From Bacteroidales bacterium (lineage in GTDB: Bacteria; Bacteroidota; Bacteroidia; Bacteroidales; UBA932), in the NCBI GenBank assembly GCA_017527415.1, contig JAFXQA010000012.1, positions 85,604 to 149,603 on the forward strand: 64,000 nucleotides of DNA, written 5' to 3'. The position numbers and the translations under genes are program-made. Under the pieces are notes generated by a model. The model did not search any database. It was not told where the DNA came from and saw nothing but the letters and a program-made list of their open reading frames with translations. Of the stretch, positions 24,928 to 33,318 are shown piece by piece. How positions within the stretch are numbered: the first letter of the stretch is position 1; each line of letters opens with the position of its first letter.

Positions 24928-26442
24928 ATGACTCACAATAGGTTAAGTCTTCTTATTCTTCTTCTGGCTGCAGCGTGCAATCCGGCACCGGAAGAGGAGA
25001 AACCCGCCCAGACACCAGCGGACAAAGTCCAGATAGAGATAACCCCGGGCAGCGCAAGCGTCGAGATGGGAGGAACCGTGCAACTCACGGCTACGGTCAC
25101 GTCGAACAACCCGGATAAAAAATGGACGGTCAGCTGGTCGTCCTCCTCTGAATCGGTCGCCACGGTGAACAATGACGGGCTGGTGACCGCTCACGAGATC
25201 GGCTCCGCCTTCATAGTCGCGAGATGCGGCAGCGCGAGCGCAAGTTGCGCCATAGTCGTCACGGCCGGCCAGTACGCGGGAGTTTATTCCGTCGGCTCAG
25301 ACCCGATGTACGCCTGGTCTCTCGGCGGCAAAGACAAGGTCAGAGTGTTGAGCTCATCCAACTGGACCTTGAGTTGCGATGAGCCCTGGCTCAACATCTC
25401 CCCGTCTTCCGGCACCGGTGTAAACGCCGACATTGTCGTCTCCACGCAGCCCAACGACCGAACAGGAGACCGCCAGGCCGTCATCCGTTTTGAATCGGAA
25501 GAAGGAAGCAAGGAACTCACGATAGTCCAGCACGGAAACATCTTCTATTCCACCACACTCAGGACCCGCAGACTCTCGCACACCTTCCGGTTCAACTATG
25601 ATACTGGTGACAACATCACCAAACTGATTGTCATGCTGCCTTATGCCGAAACCGACCAGTATCAGACAATAAGGGAGTCGGAATACGGCGATGCCACCCT
25701 GGCTACCAGTCCGGATGGGGTGAAGTATCTGTACTATGCAGGCAAGAGCAACTTCCCGCCGTCCGGCAGCAACATAATACAGCATAATTTTACGGTGGAT
25801 TTCCAGGTGCTGCAAACCGATTTCAGCAATATCATCCATCACGACATCCCATACGACACGGACCAGGAATGGTACAAGCGTTACACCGGCAAGAGCACCG
25901 AGGCCGACGGCTCCCAGATGGTAGATCCTACCCATTCGTGGGTCGTCAATAACGCGAATGCTCTCTGGGCAGAGAGTGGTGAGGATGTGGTTGAGTATGC
26001 CCGTCGCTGCTATGAGTTCGTGGCAAATACCTTCACCTACGGAATATACGACGGAGACAATTCAGTGAACGCCATCATCGGGCGTATGTCGGGCGACTGC
26101 GGCAACCAACACGCGATCTGGTTGTCCCTGATGCGCGCCAAGGGCGTGCCGGCCCGTCCCTTGGTGATGTATTCACCCGACGACTTCACACACGTCAGGG
26201 CAGAGTTCTGCGTGGCCGGATACGGCTGGATTCCGGTCGACGTTACCTACCATCAGGGCGGAGGCGACTACTTCGGTCGCTTCACCGACGACAACTTGGT
26301 GGTAATGAATCACGAATTCGCTTTCAAGGCCACTGCCGGTACCGACAAATTCAACATCGGCCTCCTGCAGGTAGTGGCCTGGTGGTTCTGGTGTTCCGGT
26401 CCCGTCAACGCCGACGGGGAGACATCCCTCACATTTGTCTAG
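24928..26442 (+). CDS. Lipoprotein with Ig-like, BACON-like and transglutaminase-like domains
   Basis: 504 residues. Lipid anchor at the Cys in Ala-Ala-Ala-Cys-Asn (residue 17). A Big_2-type Ig domain (about 35-112) contains Gly-Gly-Thr-Val-Gln-Leu-Thr-Ala and Asn-Asp-Gly-Leu-Val-Thr-Ala; a BACON-like module (about 120-205) has Trp-Leu-Asn-Ile-Ser-Pro-Ser-Ser-Gly. The C-terminal half is a transglutaminase-like core with a Cys near 389 (Gly-Asp-Cys-Gly-Asn-Gln-His), a His near 420 (Phe-Thr-His-Val-Arg) and an Asp near 436. It is likely a surface protease or amidase-like enzyme; substrate unknown. Confidence 0.82.
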   Translation: MTHNRLSLLILLLAAACNPAPEEEKPAQTPADKVQIEITPGSASVEMGGTVQLTATVTSNNPDKKWTVSWSSSSESVATVNNDGLVTAHEIGSAFIVARCGSASASCAIVVTAGQYAGVYSVGSDPMYAWSLGGKDKVRVLSSSNWTLSCDEPWLNISPSSGTGVNADIVVSTQPNDRTGDRQAVIRFESEEGSKELTIVQHGNIFYSTTLRTRRLSHTFRFNYDTGDNITKLIVMLPYAETDQYQTIRESEYGDATLATSPDGVKYLYYAGKSNFPPSGSNIIQHNFTVDFQVLQTDFSNIIHHDIPYDTDQEWYKRYTGKSTEADGSQMVDPTHSWVVNNANALWAESGEDVVEYARRCYEFVANTFTYGIYDGDNSVNAIIGRMSGDCGNQHAIWLSLMRAKGVPARPLVMYSPDDFTHVRAEFCVAGYGWIPVDVTYHQGGGDYFGRFTDDNLVVMNHEFAFKATAGTDKFNIGLLQVVAWWFWCSGPVNADGETSLTFV

Positions 26443-26482
26443 ATTTGTCTATACCATAAGAAAGCGCGAAGGAAATACGTTT

Positions 26483-27382
26483 TTACTCTATCTCGTCCCT
26501 GGTAGGTATAGAATTCTGGGCACCCGGCCTGGTTACGGTAATGGCAGAGGCCTTAGTTGCGAACTTCGCCGCTTCTGTGAGGCTGAGGCCTTCGGAGAGG
26601 GCTACGCAGAGGGCGCCGCAGAAGGTGTCGCCGGCTGCGGTGGCATCCACGGCCTTCACCTTGAGCGAAGGAATCATCTCGGATTTGCCGTCCTTGAACA
26701 CCAGCGAGCCCTTGCTGCCGAGGGTGACCACGAAATCCTGTACGCCATAGCCACGGAGAACTTCTACCGCCTGGGCGAGGCTGTATTCGTCGATGATCTC
26801 CTGTCCGCTCATCGAGGCTGTCTCGGTGCGGTTGGGGGTCATCAGGGAAATATATTTGAAGAGTTCCTTGGGCAGTTCGCACGCCGGTGCCGGGTTCAGG
26901 ATCACGTAGACGCCGGCCTCGTGGGCTATCTTCGCCGCGCGGAGCACGGATTCCACGGGAATCTCTAGCTGGAGGATTAGGAAGCCCGCTGCGCGGATGA
27001 CGTCCGCCACGCTGTCGATGTCGGCAGGGGTTATGTCGCCGTTGGCGCCCGAAGCCACCGAGATGCAGTTTTCGCCGCTCTCGTCCACAAGGATGAGGGC
27101 TGTGCCGGAAGCCTTTTCGGAACGCATCACGTGCGAGATGTCGATGCCTTCCTTCTCATATCCGGCAAGGGCGTTGTCGCCGAAGATGTCGCGCCCGACC
27201 TTGCATATGAATTCCACATCGCCGCCGAGGCGCTTTGCCGCCACTGCCTGGTTGGCACCCTTTCCGCCGGGACCCATATAAAAGACGCCGCCGGTCACTG
27301 TTTCTCCGGGAACGGGAAGGCGGTCTCCCTTGATTGTCATATCGGTGTTGCTGCTGCCGATAACGAGGATTTTCTTGTTCAT
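26483..27382 (-). CDS. rbsK: Ribokinase RbsK
   Basis: 299 residues. Opens with Ile-Gly-Ser-Ser-Asn-Thr-Asp-Met, has Gly-Pro-Gly-Gly-Lys-Gly-Ala-Asn-Gln-Ala-Val-Ala near 38-49, which is the ribokinase signature, and Ala-Ala-Gly-Asp-Thr-Phe-Cys-Gly near 250 with the catalytic Asp. It phosphorylates D-ribose to ribose-5-phosphate. The ORF could begin at 27403, but the ATG at 27382 matches the family start. It stands alone, divergent from cysS. Confidence 0.9.
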   Translation of the reverse strand: MNKKILVIGSSNTDMTIKGDRLPVPGETVTGGVFYMGPGGKGANQAVAAKRLGGDVEFICKVGRDIFGDNALAGYEKEGIDISHVMRSEKASGTALILVDESGENCISVASGANGDITPADIDSVADVIRAAGFLILQLEIPVESVLRAAKIAHEAGVYVILNPAPACELPKELFKYISLMTPNRTETASMSGQEIIDEYSLAQAVEVLRGYGVQDFVVTLGSKGSLVFKDGKSEMIPSLKVKAVDATAAGDTFCGALCVALSEGLSLTEAAKFATKASAITVTRPGAQNSIPTRDEIE

Positions 27383-27400
27383 AGAAATCGATTTTATATA

Positions 27401-27408
27401 CAAAGATA
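27401..27408 (-). promoter_or_regulatory. -7 box (TATCTTTG) of rbsK
   Basis: Minus-strand match, 18 nt from the rbsK ATG, and only 8 bp from the oppositely oriented cysS box. Confidence 0.6.
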
Positions 27409-27416
27409 ATAATTCT

Positions 27417-27424
27417 TATATTTG
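27417..27424 (+). promoter_or_regulatory. -7 box (TATATTTG) of cysS
   Basis: Plus-strand match, 8 nt before the cysS ATG. RNA polymerase bound here would cover the rbsK promoter. Confidence 0.6.
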
Positions 27425-27432
27425 TATTCAAT

Positions 27433-28959
27433 ATGCGAACACTTTTCCTCACTAATACTCTTACCCGCAGCAAGGAAGTCTTCAAGCCCGTGAATCCGGG
27501 GCATGTGGGCATGTATGTCTGCGGACCTACCGTCTATGGAGACGCCCATCTGGGCCATGCCCGTCCGGGCGTGACCTACGACGTGCTGTTCAAACTACTC
27601 CGCCACCTCGGCTATAAGGTGCGCTATGTACGCAACATAACCGACGTGGGCCATCTGGAGCACGATGCCGATGAGGGTGAGGACAAGATCGCCAAGAAGG
27701 CCCGCCTGGAGCAGTTGGAGCCGATGGAGGTGGTGCAGGCCTATACCCTGCGCTATCACGAAGCTATGCGCCAGCTGAACGTCGCGCCTCCGTCAATCGA
27801 GCCCCGCGCATCCGGGCATATAGTGGAGCAGATAGAGGCTATCAAGAAGATTCTTGAGGCTGGATATGCCTATGAATCCAACGGTAGTATCTACTTCGAC
27901 GTGCAGAAGTACAATCAGGACCATCACTATGGCATCCTCTCAGGCCGCAATCTCGATGATACCCTTGAAGGCACCCGCAGCCTGGACGGACAGTCCGACA
28001 AGCGCGCCCCCTTCGATTTCGCGCTATGGAAGAAGGCCGAGCCCGAGCATATAATGCACTGGCCGTCCCCCTGGAGCGAGGGCTTCCCGGGCTGGCATCT
28101 GGAGTGCTCGGTTATGGGAGAGAAGTACCTCGGCGAGGAGTTCGACATTCATGGCGGCGGCATGGACCTGATGTTCCCCCACCACGAATGCGAAATCGCC
28201 CAGAACGTAGCCTCCCGCGGCACCCAGGGCGTGCATTACTGGGTCCACAACAACATGATCACCATCAACGGGCAGAAGATGGGAAAGAGCCTCGGCAATT
28301 TCATTACCCTGCCTCAGCTCTTTGCCGGCGACCATCCCAAACTGGATCGTGCCTACAGCCCGATGACCATTCGTTTTTTCATCCTTCAGGCTCATTATCG
28401 CGGAACCCTGGACTTCAGCAATGAGGCGCTCCAGGCCGCTGAGAAGGCATACAGGAAGGTGATGCAGGTCGCCAAGGATCTTTATGCGATGGCAGGGAAG
28501 AGCGCACCCGCCCTCCCTTACGGAGAACTTTCGAATTCGGTCGCGCCCGACAGCTGCCCTGCGGAATCCGCCGAGGTAAAGGCAGTTTTCGAAGGCGTTT
28601 ACGATGCACTCTGCGATGACATCAACACTCCTATAGCCCTCAGCCACATCTTCGAGGCTGTCCGTATAATCAACAGTGCAAAGGCGGGAGCGCTCAAGCT
28701 CGGCAATGGCGACGTCTCCACGCTTGTCCAGCTGTTCGACGACATCGTATTCGGGGTTCTCGGCCTCCGCGACGAGGAAGCGGCCGAGGCCGGTTCCGGT
28801 AAGATCGTCGGCGGACTTATGGATATGGTGCTCGCCGAACGTGCGAAGGCCAAGGCCAACAAGGACTGGGCCACTTCCGATGCCATCCGCGATGCCTTGA
28901 AGGCTCTCGGCATCACAGTCAAGGACACCAAGGACGGAGCGGAATGGACGCTGGAATAA
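27433..28959 (+). CDS. cysS: Cysteinyl-tRNA synthetase
   Basis: 508 residues, class I. Cys-Gly-Pro-Thr-Val-Tyr with the HIGH-type motif His-Leu-Gly-His near 39-42, zinc-binding residues around Leu-Glu-Cys-Ser and His-His-Glu-Cys-Glu, and the KMSKS loop as Lys-Met-Gly-Lys-Ser near 285. It charges tRNA-Cys. The xth gene starts within its last codons (16-bp overlap), so the two are probably co-transcribed. Confidence 0.95.
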   Translation: MRTLFLTNTLTRSKEVFKPVNPGHVGMYVCGPTVYGDAHLGHARPGVTYDVLFKLLRHLGYKVRYVRNITDVGHLEHDADEGEDKIAKKARLEQLEPMEVVQAYTLRYHEAMRQLNVAPPSIEPRASGHIVEQIEAIKKILEAGYAYESNGSIYFDVQKYNQDHHYGILSGRNLDDTLEGTRSLDGQSDKRAPFDFALWKKAEPEHIMHWPSPWSEGFPGWHLECSVMGEKYLGEEFDIHGGGMDLMFPHHECEIAQNVASRGTQGVHYWVHNNMITINGQKMGKSLGNFITLPQLFAGDHPKLDRAYSPMTIRFFILQAHYRGTLDFSNEALQAAEKAYRKVMQVAKDLYAMAGKSAPALPYGELSNSVAPDSCPAESAEVKAVFEGVYDALCDDINTPIALSHIFEAVRIINSAKAGALKLGNGDVSTLVQLFDDIVFGVLGLRDEEAAEAGSGKIVGGLMDMVLAERAKAKANKDWATSDAIRDALKALGITVKDTKDGAEWTLE

Positions 28960-29705
28960 AGTTTGTCAGTTGGAATGTGAACGGCCTGAGGGCCGTTGCA
29001 GGCAAGGGGTTTGCAGATATTTTTGCAGATTTCGACGCCGATTTCTTCTGCGTTCAGGAAACCAAGCTGCAGGCCGGTCAGATCGACCTCGAATTCCTCG
29101 GATACAAGTCCTATTGGGACTATGCGGAAAAGAAGGGCTATTCCGGAACCGCCGTATGGGCAAAGCACGAGCCGCTCGGCGTATCGTACGGACTCGGTGT
29201 CGACGAGCACGACCACGAAGGGCGTACCGTCACGCTTGAATACCCCGATTTCTATCTGGTCAACACCTATGTCCCCAACTCGCAGGACGGGTTGAGGCGT
29301 CTGGACTACCGTATGCGCTGGGAAGATGCTTTCCGTGCCTACGTAAGCCGCCTTGCGGAAAAGAAGGGCGTCATTATCTGCGGCGACATGAACGTCGCTC
29401 ACGAGGAGATAGATCTCAAGAATCCCGATACCAACCACATGAATGCCGGTTTCTCGGATGAGGAGCGCGGCAAGATGAGCGAACTGCTCTCCGCGGGGTT
29501 CGTGGATTCCTGGCGCATCCAGCATCCCGGCGAGGCGAAATACTCCTGGTGGAGTTACAGGATGGCTGCCCGCGAAAGGAACGTCGGGTGGCGCATCGAC
29601 TATTTCCTCGTGTCGCAGAACATCGCATCGCGAATCGTTTCGACCGACATCCACAACGAAATCTTCGGCTCAGACCACTGCCCTGTCGAACTTGTTCTCC
29701 GGTAA
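28944..29705 (+). CDS. xth: Exodeoxyribonuclease III
   Basis: 253 residues of the EEP/AP-endonuclease fold. Trp-Asn-Val-Asn-Gly-Leu-Arg, Gln-Glu-Thr-Lys-Leu-Gln (metal-binding Glu), Gly-Asp-Met-Asn-Val-Ala (catalytic Asp-Asn), and Gly-Ser-Asp-His-Cys-Pro near the C-terminus are all present. It cleaves at abasic sites and degrades duplex DNA from 3' ends. Its stop is followed by two long hairpins and then by the displaced rpoC tail. Confidence 0.95.
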   Translation: MDAGIKFVSWNVNGLRAVAGKGFADIFADFDADFFCVQETKLQAGQIDLEFLGYKSYWDYAEKKGYSGTAVWAKHEPLGVSYGLGVDEHDHEGRTVTLEYPDFYLVNTYVPNSQDGLRRLDYRMRWEDAFRAYVSRLAEKKGVIICGDMNVAHEEIDLKNPDTNHMNAGFSDEERGKMSELLSAGFVDSWRIQHPGEAKYSWWSYRMAARERNVGWRIDYFLVSQNIASRIVSTDIHNEIFGSDHCPVELVLR

Positions 29706-29722
29706 GATAATGGCATAAAAGA

Positions 29723-29763
29723 AGTTCCCGTATGCAAATAATGGGTTTTTGCATACGGGAACT
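29723..29763 (+). terminator. Hairpin c1, 16-bp perfect stem after xth
   Basis: Arms 29723-29738 (AGTTCCCGTATGCAAA) and 29748-29763 are exact complements with a 9-nt loop. Likely ends cysS-xth. Confidence 0.75.
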
Positions 29764-29771
29764 ATTGTTTT

Positions 29772-29815
29772 CGGGTTATTGTATGCAAAACAGTCCGTTT
29801 TGCATACAATACCCG
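29772..29815 (-). terminator. Hairpin c2, long stem next to the rpoC tail remnant
   Basis: A 15-bp core, TATTGTATGCAAAAC pairing with GTTTTGCATACAATA around AGTCC, is extended by further outer pairs past a 1-nt bulge. It shares the TATGCAAA core with c1. It starts 4 bp from the stop codon of the rpoC remnant on the minus strand, so it may be the original rpoC terminator. Confidence 0.65.
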
Positions 29816-29819
29816 GATC

Positions 29820-29920
29820 TACAGATCCATCAGCTGGTCCTGGACAGCTTCGTCCTTGCGGCCGACCACGATGTCCTGGTAGTCGGCGAGGCCGGTACCG
29901 GCGGGGATCAGATGTCCGCA
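29820..29920 (-). repeat. Displaced 3' end of rpoC (left flank repeat)
   Basis: 101 bp aligned without gaps to 51783-51883; 92 positions match. On the minus strand it encodes the last 33 residues of RpoC plus a TAG stop, with one amino-acid change (Ser to Ala) and otherwise silent differences. Upstream of it the sequence bears no resemblance to rpoC. Confidence 0.85.
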
Positions 29921-29947
29921 GCAACGGAATAATCAAGCGCGACACTA

Positions 29948-32095
29948 TCATTCAAAAACCTTTGAATATATTCTGCGGGCTGTGGAAACTGCGGGGCCGA
30001 GAGGCGTGCAAGGGTAAGGGTCCGTACGGTGCGACCATGGCTCTTCTACAGCATACCAGTCTATGGGTTCCACCGCCTTGCCGTCGAAGGCTGCGTCCAG
30101 ATTTTTGAAGAAGAGTTCCCAGCGGGGCAGATAGAAATCCTTCAGGATGCCGTTCCACTCTTTGTGGGCATATTCATGAAGTTTGCCGTCGTTGGCACAG
30201 TCGCGATTGCCCCAGGTAGTGATCTGCACCCTGGCGTTCCATTCGTAGAGAGTTCTTTCGTCCGGGTTGGAGGCGGCGGCGTGCGCCTGACGCAGCCATT
30301 CTCCGAGCATGAATTCCTTGCGGCTGCCAAGGAGTTCGTCCTGGCAAAGAAGAAGGTTCAGGAAAGAGTCGCGCCACTTTTGGTAATCGCTTCTGCAGAA
30401 TGATTTGTATCCTGCCATGCAGCGTTGGTAAACCACGCGGGCGTGATCTGCAAGTGCCTGTCGCACTATGTCCACGAGGTCATATTCGTAATTGTCGTTT
30501 CCTTCCAGGCGCGAAGCCGCACGCAGCATGAGCTCTGCAGCTTTGCGGGTAGACTGCGGGTCGTAGTAATTGCTCAGTTTCGAGCGCTCGTACACCCAGA
30601 AGACATCGGTCCCTGGCCGGGCGCAGAAAATGGATTCGTGGCATCCCTGCTGATTGTTGCCGCGCGGGCAGTTGTAGATGCCCTGTGCCAGAATGGCCCA
30701 GGCAGCTTCGATGTCTGCGTCCAGCACCCCATAACGCGCAAAGCAGTACTCCTTTATCCAATCTTCTTTGCTGAATATTTCCTTTCTCCAGGGGAGTTCG
30801 CTCATAAGTTCGAACATTACAGGATTGTTCTGCCCTCCTTCCATGGAAAATCCGGTTCCCCGGATATCCTTTGCCATGGGGTGGCTTTTTGTGAGGTAGA
30901 AATTCTCTATCAGCTGATCCATTCTTCCGTGCAGACCCACCCGGCCGCCGAAGTTTTCCAACATGCAGAAAAGCCACTCATGCCCGCGGTAGCCCTGCTC
31001 CTTGCGCCAAATAGACTCCATCCCCCACATGGGCCTGCACTCGCTAAAGAGGTCAAGTATCAGCAGGTCACCCTTTCCCAGGGCTTCTATCATCTCGTCG
31101 CGGGGATTCTGGCTCCACGCCTGCAGCACCCACACCGCCTTCGGATTTACCCTCTTCATGGCGGCCATCACGGCCTGCCCGGCAGCAGCGAGATCCACAC
31201 CGGCACCCGTCGAGGACTCATGGAAGGGGTCCATAGAATAGTAGTCCGCCTTTCCGAAGAGTCTCTGCTGTTCTTCATAGTAAATTGCTGCAATCTCTGC
31301 GAAATGTGGGTCGGTGGGCATCAGAAAAGCCGGGCGTTGGAGGGCGTTCCACGGGCCCACCTCAGCGAGGTCAAGCCCCAGGCAACCGGCCGCATCGTGC
31401 GGCACCATGCCGGAATATCCGGGGAGCACCGGCTCCATCCCCCATTCCTTCATCCGGGCGAGAATCTTCTTCTGGAGAGATTCGGCGCGGGCATACCAGC
31501 TGTCCGGCAGCGGGCCTCCCCATCCCTCGATATTGTTCATCTCGAACCATGCCAGAAAAGCCGGGCCGGCGATAATGCGTCCGATTTCATCCTGTGAGTA
31601 GCCCAGACGCTCCAGAACAGCCTTCCATACGCATTCGGCACCCACGGCCGCAAGCGGCAGGTTTACTCCGTGCAGGGCCATCCAGTCGATTTCGGCTTCC
31701 CACCTGTCCCAATCCCAGAAGGGCATTGAGTAGGAGAAAGTGCAATAATTGAAATCGTAGCGTAGCTGCAAAGGAGTTTCGTGGCGTTCCTTGGTCTTCA
31801 CCGGAGGTAGGTTTTCGGGAAGATCCGCGTGCATGCAGTTCCAGCTCAGGTGTATGCCTGCATAATATTTCAGATACCAGTTGACACCGGTGGCGATGTT
31901 TACATAGCTGTTGCCCCGTACCACTATCTTCTTCCCTTTTTGGTCGAGTTCGAAGAAATCTTTGTCGCTTCTGCTCAGTTTAAGAACGAACTTTGACGAG
32001 GCTCCCTCATCGATGCGTTCCAGCATGTCGTGCACGGGGTTTGAGTAGGCGCAAAGCGAAATTATAAGGAATAGGGTGGTTAAAAGATTCTTCAT
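29948..32095 (-). CDS. GH89 alpha-N-acetylglucosaminidase
   Basis: 715 residues with a signal peptide (Thr-Leu-Phe-Leu-Ile-Ile-Ser-Leu-Cys-Ala-Tyr-Ser). NAGLU hallmarks: Ala-Phe-Leu-Ala-Trp-Phe-Glu-Met-Asn-Asn, Pro-Val-Leu-Pro-Gly-Tyr-Ser-Gly, and a domain order of N-terminal small domain, barrel and helical C-terminal domain. GH89 enzymes release alpha-linked GlcNAc from host glycans such as heparan sulfate or gastric mucin. The ATG at 32095 is chosen because the -7 box sits 6 nt upstream; the ORF would otherwise extend to 32194. It is the leftmost gene of the island, and its substrate differs from the pectin-like theme of the rest. Confidence 0.9.
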   Translation of the reverse strand: MKNLLTTLFLIISLCAYSNPVHDMLERIDEGASSKFVLKLSRSDKDFFELDQKGKKIVVRGNSYVNIATGVNWYLKYYAGIHLSWNCMHADLPENLPPVKTKERHETPLQLRYDFNYCTFSYSMPFWDWDRWEAEIDWMALHGVNLPLAAVGAECVWKAVLERLGYSQDEIGRIIAGPAFLAWFEMNNIEGWGGPLPDSWYARAESLQKKILARMKEWGMEPVLPGYSGMVPHDAAGCLGLDLAEVGPWNALQRPAFLMPTDPHFAEIAAIYYEEQQRLFGKADYYSMDPFHESSTGAGVDLAAAGQAVMAAMKRVNPKAVWVLQAWSQNPRDEMIEALGKGDLLILDLFSECRPMWGMESIWRKEQGYRGHEWLFCMLENFGGRVGLHGRMDQLIENFYLTKSHPMAKDIRGTGFSMEGGQNNPVMFELMSELPWRKEIFSKEDWIKEYCFARYGVLDADIEAAWAILAQGIYNCPRGNNQQGCHESIFCARPGTDVFWVYERSKLSNYYDPQSTRKAAELMLRAASRLEGNDNYEYDLVDIVRQALADHARVVYQRCMAGYKSFCRSDYQKWRDSFLNLLLCQDELLGSRKEFMLGEWLRQAHAAASNPDERTLYEWNARVQITTWGNRDCANDGKLHEYAHKEWNGILKDFYLPRWELFFKNLDAAFDGKAVEPIDWYAVEEPWSHRTDPYPCTPLGPAVSTARRIYSKVFE

Positions 32096-32101
32096 ATTAT
32101 T

Positions 32102-32109
32102 CAAAGTTA
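32102..32109 (-). promoter_or_regulatory. -7 box (TAACTTTG) of the GH89 gene
   Basis: Minus-strand match, 6 nt from the ATG at 32095, another near-leaderless arrangement. Confidence 0.6.
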
Positions 32110-32215
32110 TGAAATCCCGGATGTAAAACTTACGTAGGTGGGGTTGGATTATAAACTGGATTCCGGAGTCAGTATCTCGCGGTCCCGGCATCATAAGCCT
32201 GTGATGTAAGCGTGT

Positions 32216-33229
32216 CTATTTCTTCTCGATCAGAGCCTTTAACTCTTCCTTATTGGGAAGCACTGTTTGGTACTTGCTGGCGAAAATCGGGTTGGTTTCA
32301 TCAGGAAGAGTAATCTCCACCAGTGCATCTTTCTTGTCACGACAGAGAATAATACCGATGGTCTTATTCTCGTCGGGCAACTTGACAAACCGGTCGTAAT
32401 AGTGGACATACATCTGCATCTGCCCAAGGTCCTGATGCTTCAATTGGCCTATCTTCAAATCTAAGAGCACAAAGGACCTGAGGAATCGATTATAGAACAC
32501 CAGATCCACGAAATAATGATCCTCGTCGATGGTGATTCGTTGCTGGCGGCCCACAAAAGAGAATCCTTTTCCCGACTCCAGGAGGAACGACTGCAATTCA
32601 TCAATGAGGCGCTGTTCCAACTTGCTCTCACTATACTGGGGCAGTTCGGGGAGACCGGTGAATTCAAGAACGTAAGGATCTTTCAGTATGTCCTGCGGCT
32701 TTTCAACGATTTGCCCTTTGGTGGCAAGTTGCTTGACGGCATCCTTGTCTCTGCTCAAAGCCAGACGCTGAAATAGTGCCGAATCGAACTGCCGGTTCAA
32801 CTCTCGGACACTCCAGTTGTTTTCAGCGGCTTCGATCTCGTAGAACGACCTTTCATCTGGGTCGGAGATGCGTATAAGCCGGATGTAATGCGTCCAGCTC
32901 AAAGATTGCGAAATCGGCGATTTCGCAATCCTATATGTCAGGTAGAACTGGCGCATCAATTCCAAATTTCGTTTGGAAAACCCCCTTCCAAAGCTACCGG
33001 AAAGCGATTTCGACAATCTTACCAGAATATACTCTCCATAATTCGCATCTTCCTTTCCTTGCTGCTCTTGCTCGACAATTCTGCGTCCAATCTCATAGTA
33101 AGTCGTCAGCATAGTAGTGTTGACCTGCCGGACAACACTCTTTCTAGCTTCAATCAGTAACTCCCTGATGCCGGAGATGAACTCGCTCTCTCCTCGTTGT
33201 ATCTTTTGTCTCATATTCGGTTCTTCCAT
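32216..33229 (-). CDS. DUF1016 / YhcG-type PDDEXK nuclease
   Basis: About 337 residues. The N-terminal DUF1016 region has the family pattern Thr-Tyr-Tyr-Glu-Ile-Gly-Arg-Arg-Ile-Val-Glu; the C-terminal nuclease core shows Phe-Val-Asp-Leu-Val-Phe-Tyr and Leu-Leu-Asp-Leu-Lys-Ile-Gly, the D...(D/E)xK pattern. These proteins are often found beside restriction or defence genes and on mobile DNA, but none is adjacent here. A TTG at 33247 is a possible longer start; ATG 33229 is chosen. Composition is AT-richer than core genes. Confidence 0.85.
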   Translation of the reverse strand: MEEPNMRQKIQRGESEFISGIRELLIEARKSVVRQVNTTMLTTYYEIGRRIVEQEQQGKEDANYGEYILVRLSKSLSGSFGRGFSKRNLELMRQFYLTYRIAKSPISQSLSWTHYIRLIRISDPDERSFYEIEAAENNWSVRELNRQFDSALFQRLALSRDKDAVKQLATKGQIVEKPQDILKDPYVLEFTGLPELPQYSESKLEQRLIDELQSFLLESGKGFSFVGRQQRITIDEDHYFVDLVFYNRFLRSFVLLDLKIGQLKHQDLGQMQMYVHYYDRFVKLPDENKTIGIILCRDKKDALVEITLPDETNPIFASKYQTVLPNKEELKALIEKK

Positions 33230-33253
33230 TTCTACAAATGGTAGCAAATAAAT

Positions 33254-33316
33254 CTACTTGAAGTGGTCGTATTTGTCGGTGAGTTTCTCGACGAACTTGA
33301 GATAGTCGTCTTTATG
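33254..33316 (-). other. Possible gene-tail remnant
   Basis: A short frame encoding about 20 residues, His-Lys-Asp-Asp-Tyr-Leu-Lys-Phe to Tyr-Asp-His-Phe-Lys, ends in TAG just upstream of the nuclease gene. It has no start codon of its own and begins at the stop of the SGNH gene in another frame. It looks like the end of a lost gene, but it is too short to be sure. Confidence 0.25.
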
Positions 33317-33318
33317 AC

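Noticed and set aside
27156-27512. 118-codon frame across the rbsK-cysS promoters
   Set aside because: Antisense to cysS and out of frame with rbsK; it merely spans the divergent promoter region.
29670-29951. 93-codon minus-strand frame over the hairpins after xth
   Set aside because: It reads the displaced rpoC tail in the wrong frame and continues through two terminators.
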